Shown here piece by piece: positions 27,035-35,608 of a DNA stretch of 64,000 nucleotides. How positions within the stretch are numbered: position 1 is the stretch's first letter; every line of letters begins with the position of its first letter. Made by a program: the position numbers and the translations under genes. Under the pieces are notes generated by a model, which worked only from the letters and a program-made list of their open reading frames with translations, was not told where the DNA came from and did not search any database. The DNA lies in NCBI RefSeq assembly GCF_025210435.1, contig NZ_JAOART010000147.1, positions 1 to 64,000 on the forward strand, read 5' to 3'. This stretch comes from Anaeromicrobium sp. Its GTDB lineage: Bacteria; Bacillota; Clostridia; Peptostreptococcales; Thermotaleaceae.

Positions 27035-27597
27035 AAGGATTCGCATATGTAAACTTAATAGTAATTTTAGGAATAGTTATGATAATAACAGGTGTAGTTA
27101 TAACCGTTAATTTGCATGATAATATGACAGTACAATTACAATGTGATTATTATAAAGCCAAGTATTTAGCTGAAAGCGGAATCGAAGAGATTAGTGACAA
27201 AATTTATGATGACATTAATGCTTATATAAACTCATATTTCCTAAGAACTAAAATGCATAAATTAGAATATATTAATAAACAAGAAAAAGAATATACTCCT
27301 TTAGATGTACATAAATACATAAATAAACCCTTTGTTGAAGGAATATATAATTATAATTATAAAAAAGACAACATATTTAAATATGTACACAATCACAAAT
27401 ATAATATAAAAACTACATATGAACCAAAATACAACAGAGTAATAATCGAAAGTGAGGGAACCTATAATAAAAGTAAAAGTAAAATACAGATTCTTATGGA
27501 TTTGGCAAAATTAGAGGTAAATCATTATGATGAAAATAATCTACCCATTGTAAAAATTAAATCTCCAGAGATTATAGAATATAAATACATTTATTAA
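27031..27597 (+). CDS. Minor pseudopilin (GspK/PilX-like) lacking Glu5
   Basis: The last gene of the pilus operon encodes 188 residues. The start MKGFAYVNLIVILGIVMIIT shows the Gly/Phe cleavage site and hydrophobic helix, but position +5 is Asn instead of Glu. GspK proteins lack Glu5 because they cap the pseudopilus tip, so this supports a GspK/PilX role. The conserved segment after the helix (YYKAKYLAESGIEEISDKI) is the PilX_N motif. No terminator hairpin is obvious behind it; the broken pepQ-like gene begins 126 bp later. Confidence 0.78.
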   Translation: MKGFAYVNLIVILGIVMIITGVVITVNLHDNMTVQLQCDYYKAKYLAESGIEEISDKIYDDINAYINSYFLRTKMHKLEYINKQEKEYTPLDVHKYINKPFVEGIYNYNYKKDNIFKYVHNHKYNIKTTYEPKYNRVIIESEGTYNKSKSKIQILMDLAKLEVNHYDENNLPIVKIKSPEIIEYKYIY

Positions 27598-27723
27598 AAA
27601 TACTATTATCTATAAACATACATTACTAAAAAATAAAGTATAAAATTCTACTCAAAGTAACTAATTTATGATATCATAATAAAAGATATGCAAAATTTAC
27701 ATATTACATAGGTTTTACGGGAG

Positions 27724-28218
27724 ATGATTCCCATAGAAGAGAGAATCAATAATCTTAAAAATCTTTTTAATCAAAACAATAAGGAGATTTTATAACCCTT
27801 GATTTCGAAGGTTATTGTTCTGATATGATTAGAACTGTAGTTGTGGGTAAGGCTAATGAAAAATAAAATGAAATTTATAATATAGTTTTAGAGGCTCAAA
27901 AGATGGCTTTAGCAAATATAAGGCCTAATAAAGAGTGTTCAAAAATAGATAAAATCGCTAGAGACTACATAAGTGAAAAGGGTTATGGCGAATATTTTAG
28001 TCATGGTCTAGGCCATGGAGTAGGAATGGAAGTTCATGAGAGCCCGAGGCTATCTCCCATTAGTAATTTCCATATTAAAATCTAATATGGAAATTACTGA
28101 TGAACCTGGAATTTATATTCCAGAGTTTGGAGTAGTTAGAATAGAAGATTTAGTATTAGTTACCTATAAGGGCCATGACGTTCTATCCCAATCATCAAAA
28201 GAATTAATAGAATTATAA
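27724..28218 (+). pseudogene. Xaa-Pro dipeptidase/aminopeptidase pseudogene
   Basis: The first 23 codons (MIPIEERINNLKNLF) are the N-terminus of an M24 peptidase. They run directly into the middle of the catalytic domain in another frame (LDFEGYCSDMIRTVVVGKAN, carrying a metal-binding Asp pair). Then come an in-frame TAA at 27862-27864, the [21 protein letters not shown] block with the metal His, a frameshift near 28055-28075, and the end ([20 protein letters not shown]) with two metal Glu residues. About half of the usual 350 residues is missing. The intact gene standing before efp is a common Firmicutes arrangement, so this copy was lost in place. A 16-bp perfect inverted repeat lies at the frameshift. 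Confidence 0.85.
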
Positions 28219-28235
28219 AATGTGGAGGGATAATA

Positions 28236-28793
28236 ATGATTTACGCAGGAGATTTTAGAAAAGGTATTACATTTGAAATAAACGGAGTTCCACATGTAAT
28301 ATTGGACTTCCAACATGTAAAGCCTGGAAAGGGAGCGGCTTTTGTTAGAACTAAATATAGAAATATAATGACAGGTTCTACTCGTGAAGAAGCTTTTAAT
28401 CCAAATGAGAAGTTTAAAAAAGCCCATATTGAAACTAAAGAAATGCAGTATTTATATAGTGATGGTGATTTATATTATTTCATGGACAATGAAACATATG
28501 ACCAAGTTCCTCTTACAAAAGAACATGTGGAGGAAGCAGTTAAGTACATAAGAGAAAATGATATGGCAACAGTTAAGTTCTTCAATGGAAGTGCATTCCA
28601 AGTGGATCCTCCTAACTTTGTAGAATTAGCTGTAATTGAAACGGAACCAGGTATTAAGGGGGCTACTGCCACTAACGTAACTAAACCAGCTACAGTAGAA
28701 ACAGGTGCAATTGTACATGTTCCAGTTTTTATTAATGAAGGAGATAAAATTAAAATAGATACAAGATCTGGTGAGTATTTATCTAGAGCTTAG
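28236..28793 (+). CDS. efp: Elongation factor P
   Basis: EF-P of 185 residues rescues ribosomes stalled at polyproline by entering the E site. It has an N-terminal KOW-like domain with the loop [14 protein letters not shown] (the modifiable Lys region), two OB domains and a C-terminal [17 protein letters not shown] that is nearly invariant in the family. ATG 28236 follows GGAGGGA. It lies 17 nt after the dead pepQ-like gene and upstream of the CD1247-like gene. Length is standard. Confidence 0.97.
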   Translation: MIYAGDFRKGITFEINGVPHVILDFQHVKPGKGAAFVRTKYRNIMTGSTREEAFNPNEKFKKAHIETKEMQYLYSDGDLYYFMDNETYDQVPLTKEHVEEAVKYIRENDMATVKFFNGSAFQVDPPNFVELAVIETEPGIKGATATNVTKPATVETGAIVHVPVFINEGDKIKIDTRSGEYLSRA

Positions 28794-28834
28794 GCAATAC
28801 TATTATAGTAACTAAGCAAAAGGAGGTCGTATCT

Positions 28835-29227
28835 GTGAACTATCTATATGAAAAGGTAGCATACTTAAGAGGTTTAGCAGAAGGCATCGAAGTAACCGAA
28901 TGCTCAAAGGAAGGTAAATTACTTATAGGCATTTTAGATGTTCTAGAGGAATTTGCTGATGCATTATCTGACTTGAATGAGGAAGTAGAAGAGTTAGATG
29001 AGTATGTTGAGTGTATTGATGAAGACTTATCTGAAGTAGAAGAAGTTTTATTTGAAGAAGATGAAGAAAATCTACTAGAAGATGATCTGGATTTAGTTGA
29101 AGTTGAGTGTCCAAGCTGTGGTGATACAATTTACTTAGATGATGAAGTAATGTATAGCAATGATGAAGAAACTGAACTATTGTGTCCAAGTTGTAATGAA
29201 CACATATATGTTGAACCAAATGAATAA
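28835..29227 (+). CDS. CD1247-like acidic zinc-ribbon protein
   Basis: This very acidic protein of 130 residues has an N-terminal CD1247-type domain (residues 1-45: YLYEKVAYLRGLAEGIEV with EGKLLIGILDVLEEFADAL), an Asp/Glu-rich middle that probably forms a helix, and a C-terminal zinc ribbon with two CPSC motifs (ECPSCGDTIYLDDEV and LLCPSCNEHIYVE). The family sits between efp and the spoIIIA operon in many Clostridia. Role unknown; the ribbon could bind RNA or another protein. Ribosome site AAAGGAGGTCGT. A strong terminator follows. Confidence 0.85.
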   Translation: MNYLYEKVAYLRGLAEGIEVTECSKEGKLLIGILDVLEEFADALSDLNEEVEELDEYVECIDEDLSEVEEVLFEEDEENLLEDDLDLVEVECPSCGDTIYLDDEVMYSNDEETELLCPSCNEHIYVEPNE

Positions 29228-29232
29228 AAAAT

Positions 29233-29277
29233 AAAAAAAAGATTCCTAATTAATATTAATTAGGAATCTTTTTTTTA
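29233..29277 (+). terminator. Terminator before the spoIIIA operon
   Basis: A perfect inverted repeat (arms AGATTCCTAATTAAT and ATTAATTAGGAATCT, 29240-29269) is flanked by A- and T-runs. It can stop transcription in either direction and isolates the sporulation operon. Confidence 0.9.
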
Positions 29278-29337
29278 TTTTTTAGCATAATTCAGACTAA
29301 GTTTAAATATTAATTATATAAAGGAGGACATGTTATT

Positions 29338-30348
29338 ATGAATTTCTCAAAAGACAATAATTTCTATAAAAAAGTGAAAAATTTACCCCATAATGTATTG
29401 GAAATATTTCCATTAAATATAAGAGATATATTATTAAAAATCTCAGAAGAAAAATTAAATGGAACTGAAGAAATTAGACTACGTACAAATAGACCCTTAA
29501 TAATAAATAAATCTAATAGGGATTTTTTAATTAATAGTTCAGGCCATATGGAAACTAATTTAAATGAACCCTATCTAGTGTCTAAAGAAGACATACTAAA
29601 AACATATCAATTAGTGACAGATTATTCAATATATGCCTTTGAAGAAGACATAAAAAATGGATTTATAACTTTAAAAAACGGACATAGGGTAGGCATTTGT
29701 GGACGTGTAGTTTTTAATAGAAGTGGAATTCAAACTATACAAGATATATCAGGATTAAACATAAGAATAGCTCACGAAAAAGTAGGGGTATCTAACTTTA
29801 TCATAAAGTATTTAATTAATAACTCCACAGATATTTATAATACTTTGATAATTTCTCCTCCCCAATGTGGCAAAACAACTTTGCTGAGGGATATTATACG
29901 AAATTTAAGTAATGGTATTGAAACATTTAATTATATTGGAACAAATGTGGGAGTTGTGGATGAACGCTCGGAGATTTGTGCCATGTATAAGGGAATTCCT
30001 CAAAATAATATAGGTATACGAACAGATGTATTAGATGCTTGTCCAAAGGCTGAAGGTATATTCATGCTCTTAAGATCCATGTCTCCTAATGTCATTGCCA
30101 CTGATGAAATAGGTAAAAAAGAAGATGTACAGGCAATTAAGAGTATTTTAAATGCTGGTGTAAAAGTAATAACAACCATACATGGATATGATGTGGATGA
30201 TATTAAAAACAGAGAGCATGTAGGAGAATTAATAGAAAAAAGCATATTCCAGCGTATTTTAGTTTTAACCAATAATCCTAAGGTAGGAACTGTAAAGGAA
30301 GTAATTGATGGGAGTAATATGAGTAAAATATATAATTTTATCAATTAA
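29338..30348 (+). CDS. spoIIIAA: Stage III sporulation ATPase SpoIIIAA
   Basis: This 336-residue AAA-type secretion ATPase is related to PilT/GspE. It sits at the base of the SpoIIIA-SpoIIQ feeding-tube complex in the mother cell. Walker A is SPPQCGKTT (about 180-188), with Walker B around VDERSEICAM and the family segment IRTDVLDACPKAEGIFMLLR. It is the first gene of a complete spoIIIAA-AH operon, which in Bacillus is transcribed by sigma-E; I could not identify a convincing sigma-E promoter in the 60 bp available after the terminator. Start ATG with AAAGGAGG. Confidence 0.95.
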   Translation: MNFSKDNNFYKKVKNLPHNVLEIFPLNIRDILLKISEEKLNGTEEIRLRTNRPLIINKSNRDFLINSSGHMETNLNEPYLVSKEDILKTYQLVTDYSIYAFEEDIKNGFITLKNGHRVGICGRVVFNRSGIQTIQDISGLNIRIAHEKVGVSNFIIKYLINNSTDIYNTLIISPPQCGKTTLLRDIIRNLSNGIETFNYIGTNVGVVDERSEICAMYKGIPQNNIGIRTDVLDACPKAEGIFMLLRSMSPNVIATDEIGKKEDVQAIKSILNAGVKVITTIHGYDVDDIKNREHVGELIEKSIFQRILVLTNNPKVGTVKEVIDGSNMSKIYNFIN

Positions 30349-30366
30349 AACAAAGGAGGAATTAAA

Positions 30367-30888
30367 TTGTTGATTAAGTTAGTGTTATCAACCTTAATTA
30401 TAGGAGCCTGCACTTTTATAGGGTACATGTATTCTTACTCCTATACTCAACGATTTAAAGAATTAAAAGCTCTATATAGTAGTATACAACAATTAGAAAC
30501 AGAAATAATGTTTACATCATCAAGATTAGTTGATGCATTATATAGGGCAGGAGAATATTCTAAAGACAGTATAGGAAAGGTTTTCATAGAGATTTCAAAT
30601 TTACTATCTACTAAAAGAGGTTATACAGTAGAGGAAGCCTTTAAAATAAGTATAGATAAAGAAGGTAACAATCTATTTATGTTAAAAGATGACATTGACA
30701 TAATGTATAATCTCTTTCTAAATCTAGGATACATGGACAAGGAGCACCAACAAACTTTTTTCAAAAGTTCTTATATAGAATTAGATCAGCAAAAAAAGGA
30801 AGCCTATGAATTGGCAAAACAATATGGAGATATGTATAGAAAAATAGGCGCCTTAATCGGAATTGCCATAGTAGTAATTTTTATATAA
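30367..30888 (+). CDS. spoIIIAB: Stage III sporulation protein SpoIIIAB
   Basis: This 173-residue membrane protein is related to the GspF/PilC platform and probably interacts with SpoIIIAA. It has N-terminal and C-terminal hydrophobic helices (LVLSTLIIGACTFIGYMYS and IGALIGIAIVVIFI) around a helical cytoplasmic part containing the typical TQRFKELKALYSSIQQLETE. Start TTG 30367 with AAAGGAGGAA. Length is normal for the family. Confidence 0.93.
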   Translation: MLIKLVLSTLIIGACTFIGYMYSYSYTQRFKELKALYSSIQQLETEIMFTSSRLVDALYRAGEYSKDSIGKVFIEISNLLSTKRGYTVEEAFKISIDKEGNNLFMLKDDIDIMYNLFLNLGYMDKEHQQTFFKSSYIELDQQKKEAYELAKQYGDMYRKIGALIGIAIVVIFI

Positions 30889-30912
30889 AAACAAAGTTAA
30901 AGGAGGATTGTC

Positions 30913-31116
30913 ATGAATGTTAGCGTCGATTTGATTTTTAAAATTGCAGGAATAGGAATAGTAGTAACAGTACTAAATCAGGTACTTATACGCTCTGGCA
31001 GAGACGATCAAGCAATGATGACCACATTAGCAGGAATAATTGTTGTATTATTTATGATTATAAAAATGATAAGTGAATTATTTGCTACTGTAAAGACCAT
31101 GTTTCAACTTTACTAA
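30913..31116 (+). CDS. spoIIIAC: Stage III sporulation protein SpoIIIAC
   Basis: This small membrane protein of 67 residues has two helices (VDLIFKIAGIGIVVTVLNQV and MTTLAGIIVVLFMIIKMISE). It is a paralogue of the first part of SpoIIIAD and belongs to the export-apparatus-like core of the feeding tube. The phrase SGRDDQAMMTTLAGI is nearly invariant. It has AAAGGAGGA upstream and lies 24 nt after spoIIIAB. Confidence 0.95.
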   Translation: MNVSVDLIFKIAGIGIVVTVLNQVLIRSGRDDQAMMTTLAGIIVVLFMIIKMISELFATVKTMFQLY

Positions 31117-31130
31117 TAAGGGTGATTTAT

Positions 31131-31517
31131 ATGGATATATTCAAGATTGTTGGAGTAGGTATAATAGCAACTGTTTTATCTATGACTTTTAAAAAACATA
31201 AACCTGAAATCTCACTACAAATAAGCTTAGTAGCAGGGTTAGTAATATTTCTCTTTATATTATCTAAATTAGGAACCGTTTTAGAACTTCTTAATATGAT
31301 ATCTAAAAGACTTGATATAGATATTATATACATATCCACAATATTTAAAATTATTGGTATAGCATATATAGCAGAGTTTGGAGCACAACTTTGTAAGGAT
31401 GCGGGTGAAGGAGCTATTGCCTCAAAAATTGAATTAGCTGGAAAAGTACTAATAATGGTATTAGCTATACCAATTTTGGTAGGGCTTTTAAATACCATTA
31501 TTCAATTAATAGCATAG
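31131..31517 (+). CDS. spoIIIAD: Stage III sporulation protein SpoIIIAD
   Basis: This 128-residue protein has four hydrophobic helices; its first half resembles SpoIIIAC. I choose ATG 31131 because AAGGGTG (31118-31124) then acts as ribosome site; GTG 31122 overlaps it. The conserved region IGIAYIAEFGAQLCKDAGEG and the end VLAIPILVGLLNTIIQL are diagnostic. Together with AC and AE it forms the membrane core of the channel. Confidence 0.94.
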   Translation: MDIFKIVGVGIIATVLSMTFKKHKPEISLQISLVAGLVIFLFILSKLGTVLELLNMISKRLDIDIIYISTIFKIIGIAYIAEFGAQLCKDAGEGAIASKIELAGKVLIMVLAIPILVGLLNTIIQLIA

Positions 31518-31527
31518 GGTGAATAAG

Positions 31528-32700
31528 ATGAAAAAAATAATTTTAGTGTTACTAATATTTTTCGCATTAACATCTACGTCCTATTCATTAGATAATAATA
31601 CCTATTCACAAGATGATATATTGAATGAACAAATAAATAATATAGATTTTCAATCTATAGATAAGATATTAGATGAAATAGATGCTAATGGAAAAAGTAA
31701 ATTATCAAATATAGATATAAAAAAAATGTTAATAGACCTAGTAAAAGGGGAGGGAAATTATTCTGTAAAGTCAGGTATTGAATATACTGTAGAAGTACTT
31801 TTTAGGGAAATAGTTTCAAATTCACACATATTGGCACACATAATAATTTTGTCATTAATATGTACTTTATTAAATAACTTATCATCTGCCTTTGAGAGTG
31901 ACTCAGTGGCTCAATTAGCATATATGGTATGTTATTTACTTATTATTACTCTAGCAATTAAAAACTTCTCAAGTGCCATAAGTATAGGTAATGAAAGTAT
32001 TGAAAATATGCTAAGTTTTATGCAAGCTTTATTTCCCATATTAATTACTTTCATAGTAAGTACAGGATCAATAACCACAGCAACTTTGTTTCAACCCATA
32101 ATATTTAGTTCCATATCAATTGTAAGTACATTTATGCAAACTTTAATCATGCCCCTTATTTTTTTTACTGCCATATTGAGTATGGTTAATAATCTTTCGT
32201 CGAAGATTCATATAAATAGATTATCTTCCCTTTTAAGGGAAGGAACCCTAGTTGCTATGGGTTTTATTCTAACACTATTTAGTGGTGTTATAGCAATTAA
32301 AGGGGTAACATCCGCAGCCAGTGATGGACTAACTCTAAGAACAGCTAGATTCGCTGTAGAGAGCTTTGTTCCAGTGGTAGGAGGATTCATATCAGATGCC
32401 TTTGATACTATAATTGGCTGTTCTGTTTTATTAAAAAATGCAGTGGGGATTATTGGTATAATAATTCTTCTTATTATAGTATCAATGCCTTTGATCAAAA
32501 TACTATCATTAATCTTCTTATATAAAATATCAGCAGCCATAATAGAACCTATAACAGATAGTAAATTAGTGAATTGTTTAAATGAAATAAGTAAAGCTAT
32601 GGTACTAGTATTTGCAGTTGTATCTTCAGTTGCCATTATGTTTTTTTTGGCAGTAACCATTATAATTGGAACAGGCAATCTGACCTTAATATTAAAGTAG
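31528..32700 (+). CDS. spoIIIAE: Stage III sporulation protein SpoIIIAE
   Basis: SpoIIIAE is the largest membrane subunit, with 390 residues: a signal peptide (KKIILVLLIFFALTSTSYS), a short extracytoplasmic segment, and then seven or so membrane helices from residue 90. The conserved HINRLSSLLREGTLVAMGFI and TARFAVESFVPVVGGFISDA segments are present. I choose ATG 31528 over GTG 31519 because the AGGGTG there serves as ribosome site. It is related to permease-like proteins and is thought to form the export gate. Confidence 0.94.
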   Translation: MKKIILVLLIFFALTSTSYSLDNNTYSQDDILNEQINNIDFQSIDKILDEIDANGKSKLSNIDIKKMLIDLVKGEGNYSVKSGIEYTVEVLFREIVSNSHILAHIIILSLICTLLNNLSSAFESDSVAQLAYMVCYLLIITLAIKNFSSAISIGNESIENMLSFMQALFPILITFIVSTGSITTATLFQPIIFSSISIVSTFMQTLIMPLIFFTAILSMVNNLSSKIHINRLSSLLREGTLVAMGFILTLFSGVIAIKGVTSAASDGLTLRTARFAVESFVPVVGGFISDAFDTIIGCSVLLKNAVGIIGIIILLIIVSMPLIKILSLIFLYKISAAIIEPITDSKLVNCLNEISKAMVLVFAVVSSVAIMFFLAVTIIIGTGNLTLILK

Positions 32701-32708
32701 GTGATTGA

Positions 32709-33323
32709 GTGGAAGTTTTATTTAAAAATTGGATAAAAAACATATTAGTTTTAATAATATTCACTACAGGAGTAGAAGTTATATTGCCTAATGGTTCTAC
32801 TAAAAAATATGTGAATCTAGTAATAGGTATTTTAGTTATTATTGTAATATTAAATCCTATTTTACTATTGGTAAAAGGTAATATTAATATTGAAGGAGAG
32901 ATAATAAGAACATCAGCCATTTTGGATAGTAATATATTAGAAATAAAAAAAGATAATATTAATTTAAACCAAGAAGAACAAATTATAAAAGTATATAAAA
33001 ATAAGCTAGAGGGACATATAAAAGATAGAATTTCTAAGGATTATGCTGTAATAGTCAATAAGGTAGATACAGAAATAATACAAGATACTGCTAGTGATAA
33101 CTTTGGAACTATTAAAAATGTTAAAATAGGAATTTCATTTAAGGAAAATAAAAAAAATCATTTAAATAAAATAGAAAAAATATATGTAAATGTAAGTAAT
33201 AATAAAGGGGAAAATGTAAAAGAAGAAAAAAGCAAAAGTAAAAAAATAGATAAAATAAAGAAAGAAATAGCACTCTTCTATGATTTAGATGTTACTGATA
33301 TAACAATAATAAATGAAAATTAA
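32709..33323 (+). CDS. spoIIIAF: Stage III sporulation protein SpoIIIAF
   Basis: This 204-residue protein has two N-terminal membrane helices (IKNILVLIIFTTGVEVILP and LVIGILVIIVILNPILLLV) separated by the family motif PNGSTKKYV. A soluble ring-building-motif domain follows with a basic, low-complexity end. The start is GTG 32709 with TAGGTG upstream. SpoIIIAF probably forms one of the oligomeric rings of the channel. Confidence 0.92.
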   Translation: MEVLFKNWIKNILVLIIFTTGVEVILPNGSTKKYVNLVIGILVIIVILNPILLLVKGNINIEGEIIRTSAILDSNILEIKKDNINLNQEEQIIKVYKNKLEGHIKDRISKDYAVIVNKVDTEIIQDTASDNFGTIKNVKIGISFKENKKNHLNKIEKIYVNVSNNKGENVKEEKSKSKKIDKIKKEIALFYDLDVTDITIINEN

Positions 33324-33338
33324 AGGAAGGGGATAAAT

Positions 33339-33926
33339 ATGAAAATCTTTAACTTCTTCAAAAATCTATTAGATAAGAAGAATAATAAAAAGTTAATGAA
33401 TAGTTTGATCATGATAATAATAATGAGCATAATTGGATTGATAGGATTGGACATTATAGATATAAGTGATAAATCTCAATCAAATATTAAATTAGTCAAT
33501 GAAAAAAAAATATCTGATAAGGAATATGAGAATCCTAATACATATAATGATACTACGGAGAAGGAACTAGAAGGCATATTGTCACAAATAGTAGGGGTAG
33601 GGGATGTTAATGTAATGATAACCTATGAAACTACCTCTGAAGTAATACCAGCCATGAATGTAACTAGTTCTATGGAAGAATCTCAAGAAAAAGATTCACA
33701 AGGTGGCATTAGAACAACAAAACAAGAAAACACTTCTAAAAATATTGTTACAAATAACCAACAAAAGAATCTAGTAGTAATAAAAGAAATAAAACCAGAA
33801 ATAAGAGGAGTAGTGGTAGTAGCCCAGGGAGCAGAAAATATAATTGTTAAGAATTCCATAATAGATGCAGTCAAAACTGTCTTTCAAATACCATCACATA
33901 AGGTAATGGTATATGAAAAGAAATAA
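33339..33926 (+). CDS. spoIIIAG: Stage III sporulation protein SpoIIIAG
   Basis: This 195-residue protein has one N-terminal membrane helix (SLIMIIIMSIIGLIGLDII) and a secretin-like ring domain. The domain includes LEGILSQIVGVGDVNVMITY, a low-complexity insertion, and a final VVVVAQGAENIIVKNSIIDA. SpoIIIAG forms a large ring in the space between the two forespore membranes. Start ATG 33339 with GGAAGGGG. The gene ends 28 bp before the SpoIIIAH start. Confidence 0.94.
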   Translation: MKIFNFFKNLLDKKNNKKLMNSLIMIIIMSIIGLIGLDIIDISDKSQSNIKLVNEKKISDKEYENPNTYNDTTEKELEGILSQIVGVGDVNVMITYETTSEVIPAMNVTSSMEESQEKDSQGGIRTTKQENTSKNIVTNNQQKNLVVIKEIKPEIRGVVVVAQGAENIIVKNSIIDAVKTVFQIPSHKVMVYEKK

Positions 33927-33954
33927 ACCTAAAAGAAAAAAGGAGAGGATTAAT

Positions 33955-34626
33955 ATGTTTATAATTAAAAAGAAAAATTTGTTTATTTTTTCCTTGGTCA
34001 TTCTATTATGTGCAATAAGTTACTTGAATTATTCTATTAATAAATTTTCACTTTTGGAAACTTCTCAAGAACTTGAAGAGTATGAGGAAAACAAATTAGC
34101 AAAAAGTAATGTGTTAAATGAAAATGAACAACTTGTTGTAACTAAAGAACCTACTCAAGAGGTGGTTAAAAAAACAGAAAAGAACTTAGCCGTTATAGAT
34201 AGTACTGAAAGTGAAGTTAAAGATATAATATCAGAAACTAGCAAAACTATTGAAAATGGCATATTATCAAAAGAAAAGGATAATTTTTTTATAGAATCTA
34301 GACTAAATATAAATATCGAAAGAGAAAAAATGTTAGAATTACTAAATGAAATAATAAATAACGATAAAACAGATGATAGTAGTAGAAAACTAGCTAATAA
34401 AGAAAAAATGAATATAATTAATACTATAAATAAGGAAAAAATAGTAGAAAATTTAGTGAGATCTAAAGGATTTGAAGATGTTGTTGTATTTGTAACAGAA
34501 CATTCAGTAAATGTAATAGTGCAAACAGAAGAACTGTCAAGTTCTGATATGGCTAAAATATTAGATATTGTCACAAGAGAAACTAAGACTTCTATGGACA
34601 ATATAAAAATCTCTAATAAATTTTAG
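33955..34626 (+). CDS. spoIIIAH: Stage III sporulation protein SpoIIIAH
   Basis: This 223-residue protein has an N-terminal membrane anchor (LFIFSLVILLCAISYLNYS) and a C-terminal YscJ/FliF-like ring domain (LVRSKGFEDVVVFVTEHSVN, then VQTEELSSSDMAKILDIV). In Bacillus it binds SpoIIQ across the septum; a SpoIIQ gene is not in this window. I choose ATG 33955, preceded by AAGGAGAGG; an upstream in-frame ATG at 33913 lies inside spoIIIAG and lacks a ribosome site. Last gene of the operon. Confidence 0.93.
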   Translation: MFIIKKKNLFIFSLVILLCAISYLNYSINKFSLLETSQELEEYEENKLAKSNVLNENEQLVVTKEPTQEVVKKTEKNLAVIDSTESEVKDIISETSKTIENGILSKEKDNFFIESRLNINIEREKMLELLNEIINNDKTDDSSRKLANKEKMNIINTINKEKIVENLVRSKGFEDVVVFVTEHSVNVIVQTEELSSSDMAKILDIVTRETKTSMDNIKISNKF

Positions 34627-34632
34627 ATAAGT

Positions 34633-34661
34633 TTGTAAAAAAAACATGATTTTGGTATACT
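34633..34661 (+). promoter_or_regulatory. Sigma-A promoter of the Asp23 gene
   Basis: TTGTAA (34633-34638) and TATACT (34656-34661) are separated by 17 bp, 42 bp before the GTG start. It would give vegetative expression independent of the spoIIIA operon. Confidence 0.65.
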
Positions 34662-34702
34662 AAAGATTAGATAAAATTAATATGAATCAGGAGGTTATTT
34701 CT

Positions 34703-35077
34703 GTGAAGGATAATCTAGAAAATATGGACTGTGGTCAGATTAAAATTTCTGATGACGTAGTAGGAATTATTGCTGGACTAGCGGCTACAGAAGTGGAAGG
34801 TGTAGCTGGTATGAGTGGTGGAATTGCCGGAGGAATTGCAGAAATACTAGGTAAAAAGAATCTATCAAAGGGTGTAAAAGTAGAAGTAGGAGAAAAGGAA
34901 ACGGTAATAGATTTATATATAATAGTAGAGTATGGAGCTAAAATTCCAGAGGTATCATGGCAAATCCAAGAGAATGTAAAAAAAGCAATCGAAACTATGA
35001 CAGGATTAAAAGTATTGGAAGTTAATATTCATGTTCAAGGTGTAAACATGAACCAAAACCAAGAAGCAGAAAAGTAA
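34703..35077 (+). CDS. Asp23/Gls24 family envelope-stress protein
   Basis: This protein of 124 residues has the Asp23/DUF322 fold: IKISDDVVGIIAGLAATEVE, VEGVAGMSGGIAGGIAEILG, the KLSKGVKVEVGEKETVIDLY-type strand, and EVSWQIQENVKKAIETMTGL. Related YqhY stands before nusB in Bacillus and influences lipid synthesis and envelope stress. I choose GTG 34703 because AGGAGG at 34689-34694 fits it; ATG 34682 lies upstream of that site. A terminator separates it from nusB. Confidence 0.9.
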   Translation: MKDNLENMDCGQIKISDDVVGIIAGLAATEVEGVAGMSGGIAGGIAEILGKKNLSKGVKVEVGEKETVIDLYIIVEYGAKIPEVSWQIQENVKKAIETMTGLKVLEVNIHVQGVNMNQNQEAEK

Positions 35078-35096
35078 TTTTTCAATTTTTCAAGAT

Positions 35097-35138
35097 AAAT
35101 TTACCCTCTGATTAATCAGAGGGTAAATTTAAGTTTTT
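35097..35138 (+). terminator. Perfect palindromic terminator
   Basis: The 34-bp palindrome at 35097-35130 (arms AAATTTACCCTCTGATT and its complement) is followed by AAGTTTTT. It ends the Asp23 transcript. Confidence 0.88.
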
Positions 35139-35202
35139 ATTCATATATAATATGAAATTTGTGAAACAATAATTATAATACTACAATTATTAGGAGGATT
35201 TT

Positions 35203-35607
35203 ATGCAAAGAAAAATGGCAAGAGAGATAGCAATGCAGATAATATTTCAAATGGAGATACACAAGGACTTTTCTGTAACAAGGTTAAACGAATTAATAGA
35301 TGTGAATATACCAAAAAATGATAAGCAAGAAAAATATGTAAAGAATATTATTTCTAATTTAATAGAACATAAAGAACATGTGGATAAAGTTATTAAATTA
35401 AATTTAAAAAGTTGGAAATTCGATAGAATAGCAAAGGTTGATTTAAGTATTCTAAGAATAGCCCTAGTTGAAATTTTATATGATGAAAATATTCCAAATC
35501 TAGTAGCTGTTAATGAAGCTGTAGAAATGGGTAAAAAGTTTAGTACAGAGGAATCTGGTAGCTTCATAAATGGTATTTTGGGTAATGTTTTAAAGAGCGA
35601 CAACTAA
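35203..35607 (+). CDS. nusB: Transcription antitermination factor NusB
   Basis: NusB is an all-helical RNA-binding protein of 134 residues that acts with NusE/S10 on rRNA boxA. Typical blocks are REIAMQIIFQMEIHKDFSVT, the middle WKFDRIAKVDLSILRIALVE and the end NEAVEMGKKFSTEESGSFIN. ATG 35203 has TAGGAGGA. The next gene follows after one base, so they are translated together. Confidence 0.96.
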   Translation: MQRKMAREIAMQIIFQMEIHKDFSVTRLNELIDVNIPKNDKQEKYVKNIISNLIEHKEHVDKVIKLNLKSWKFDRIAKVDLSILRIALVEILYDENIPNLVAVNEAVEMGKKFSTEESGSFINGILGNVLKSDN

Positions 35608-35608
35608 C

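Noticed and set aside
28923..29219. Minus-strand frame rich in Leu, His and Gln opposite the CD1247-like gene
   Set aside because: It is the complement of an Asp/Glu-rich coding region; low complexity and no ribosome site.
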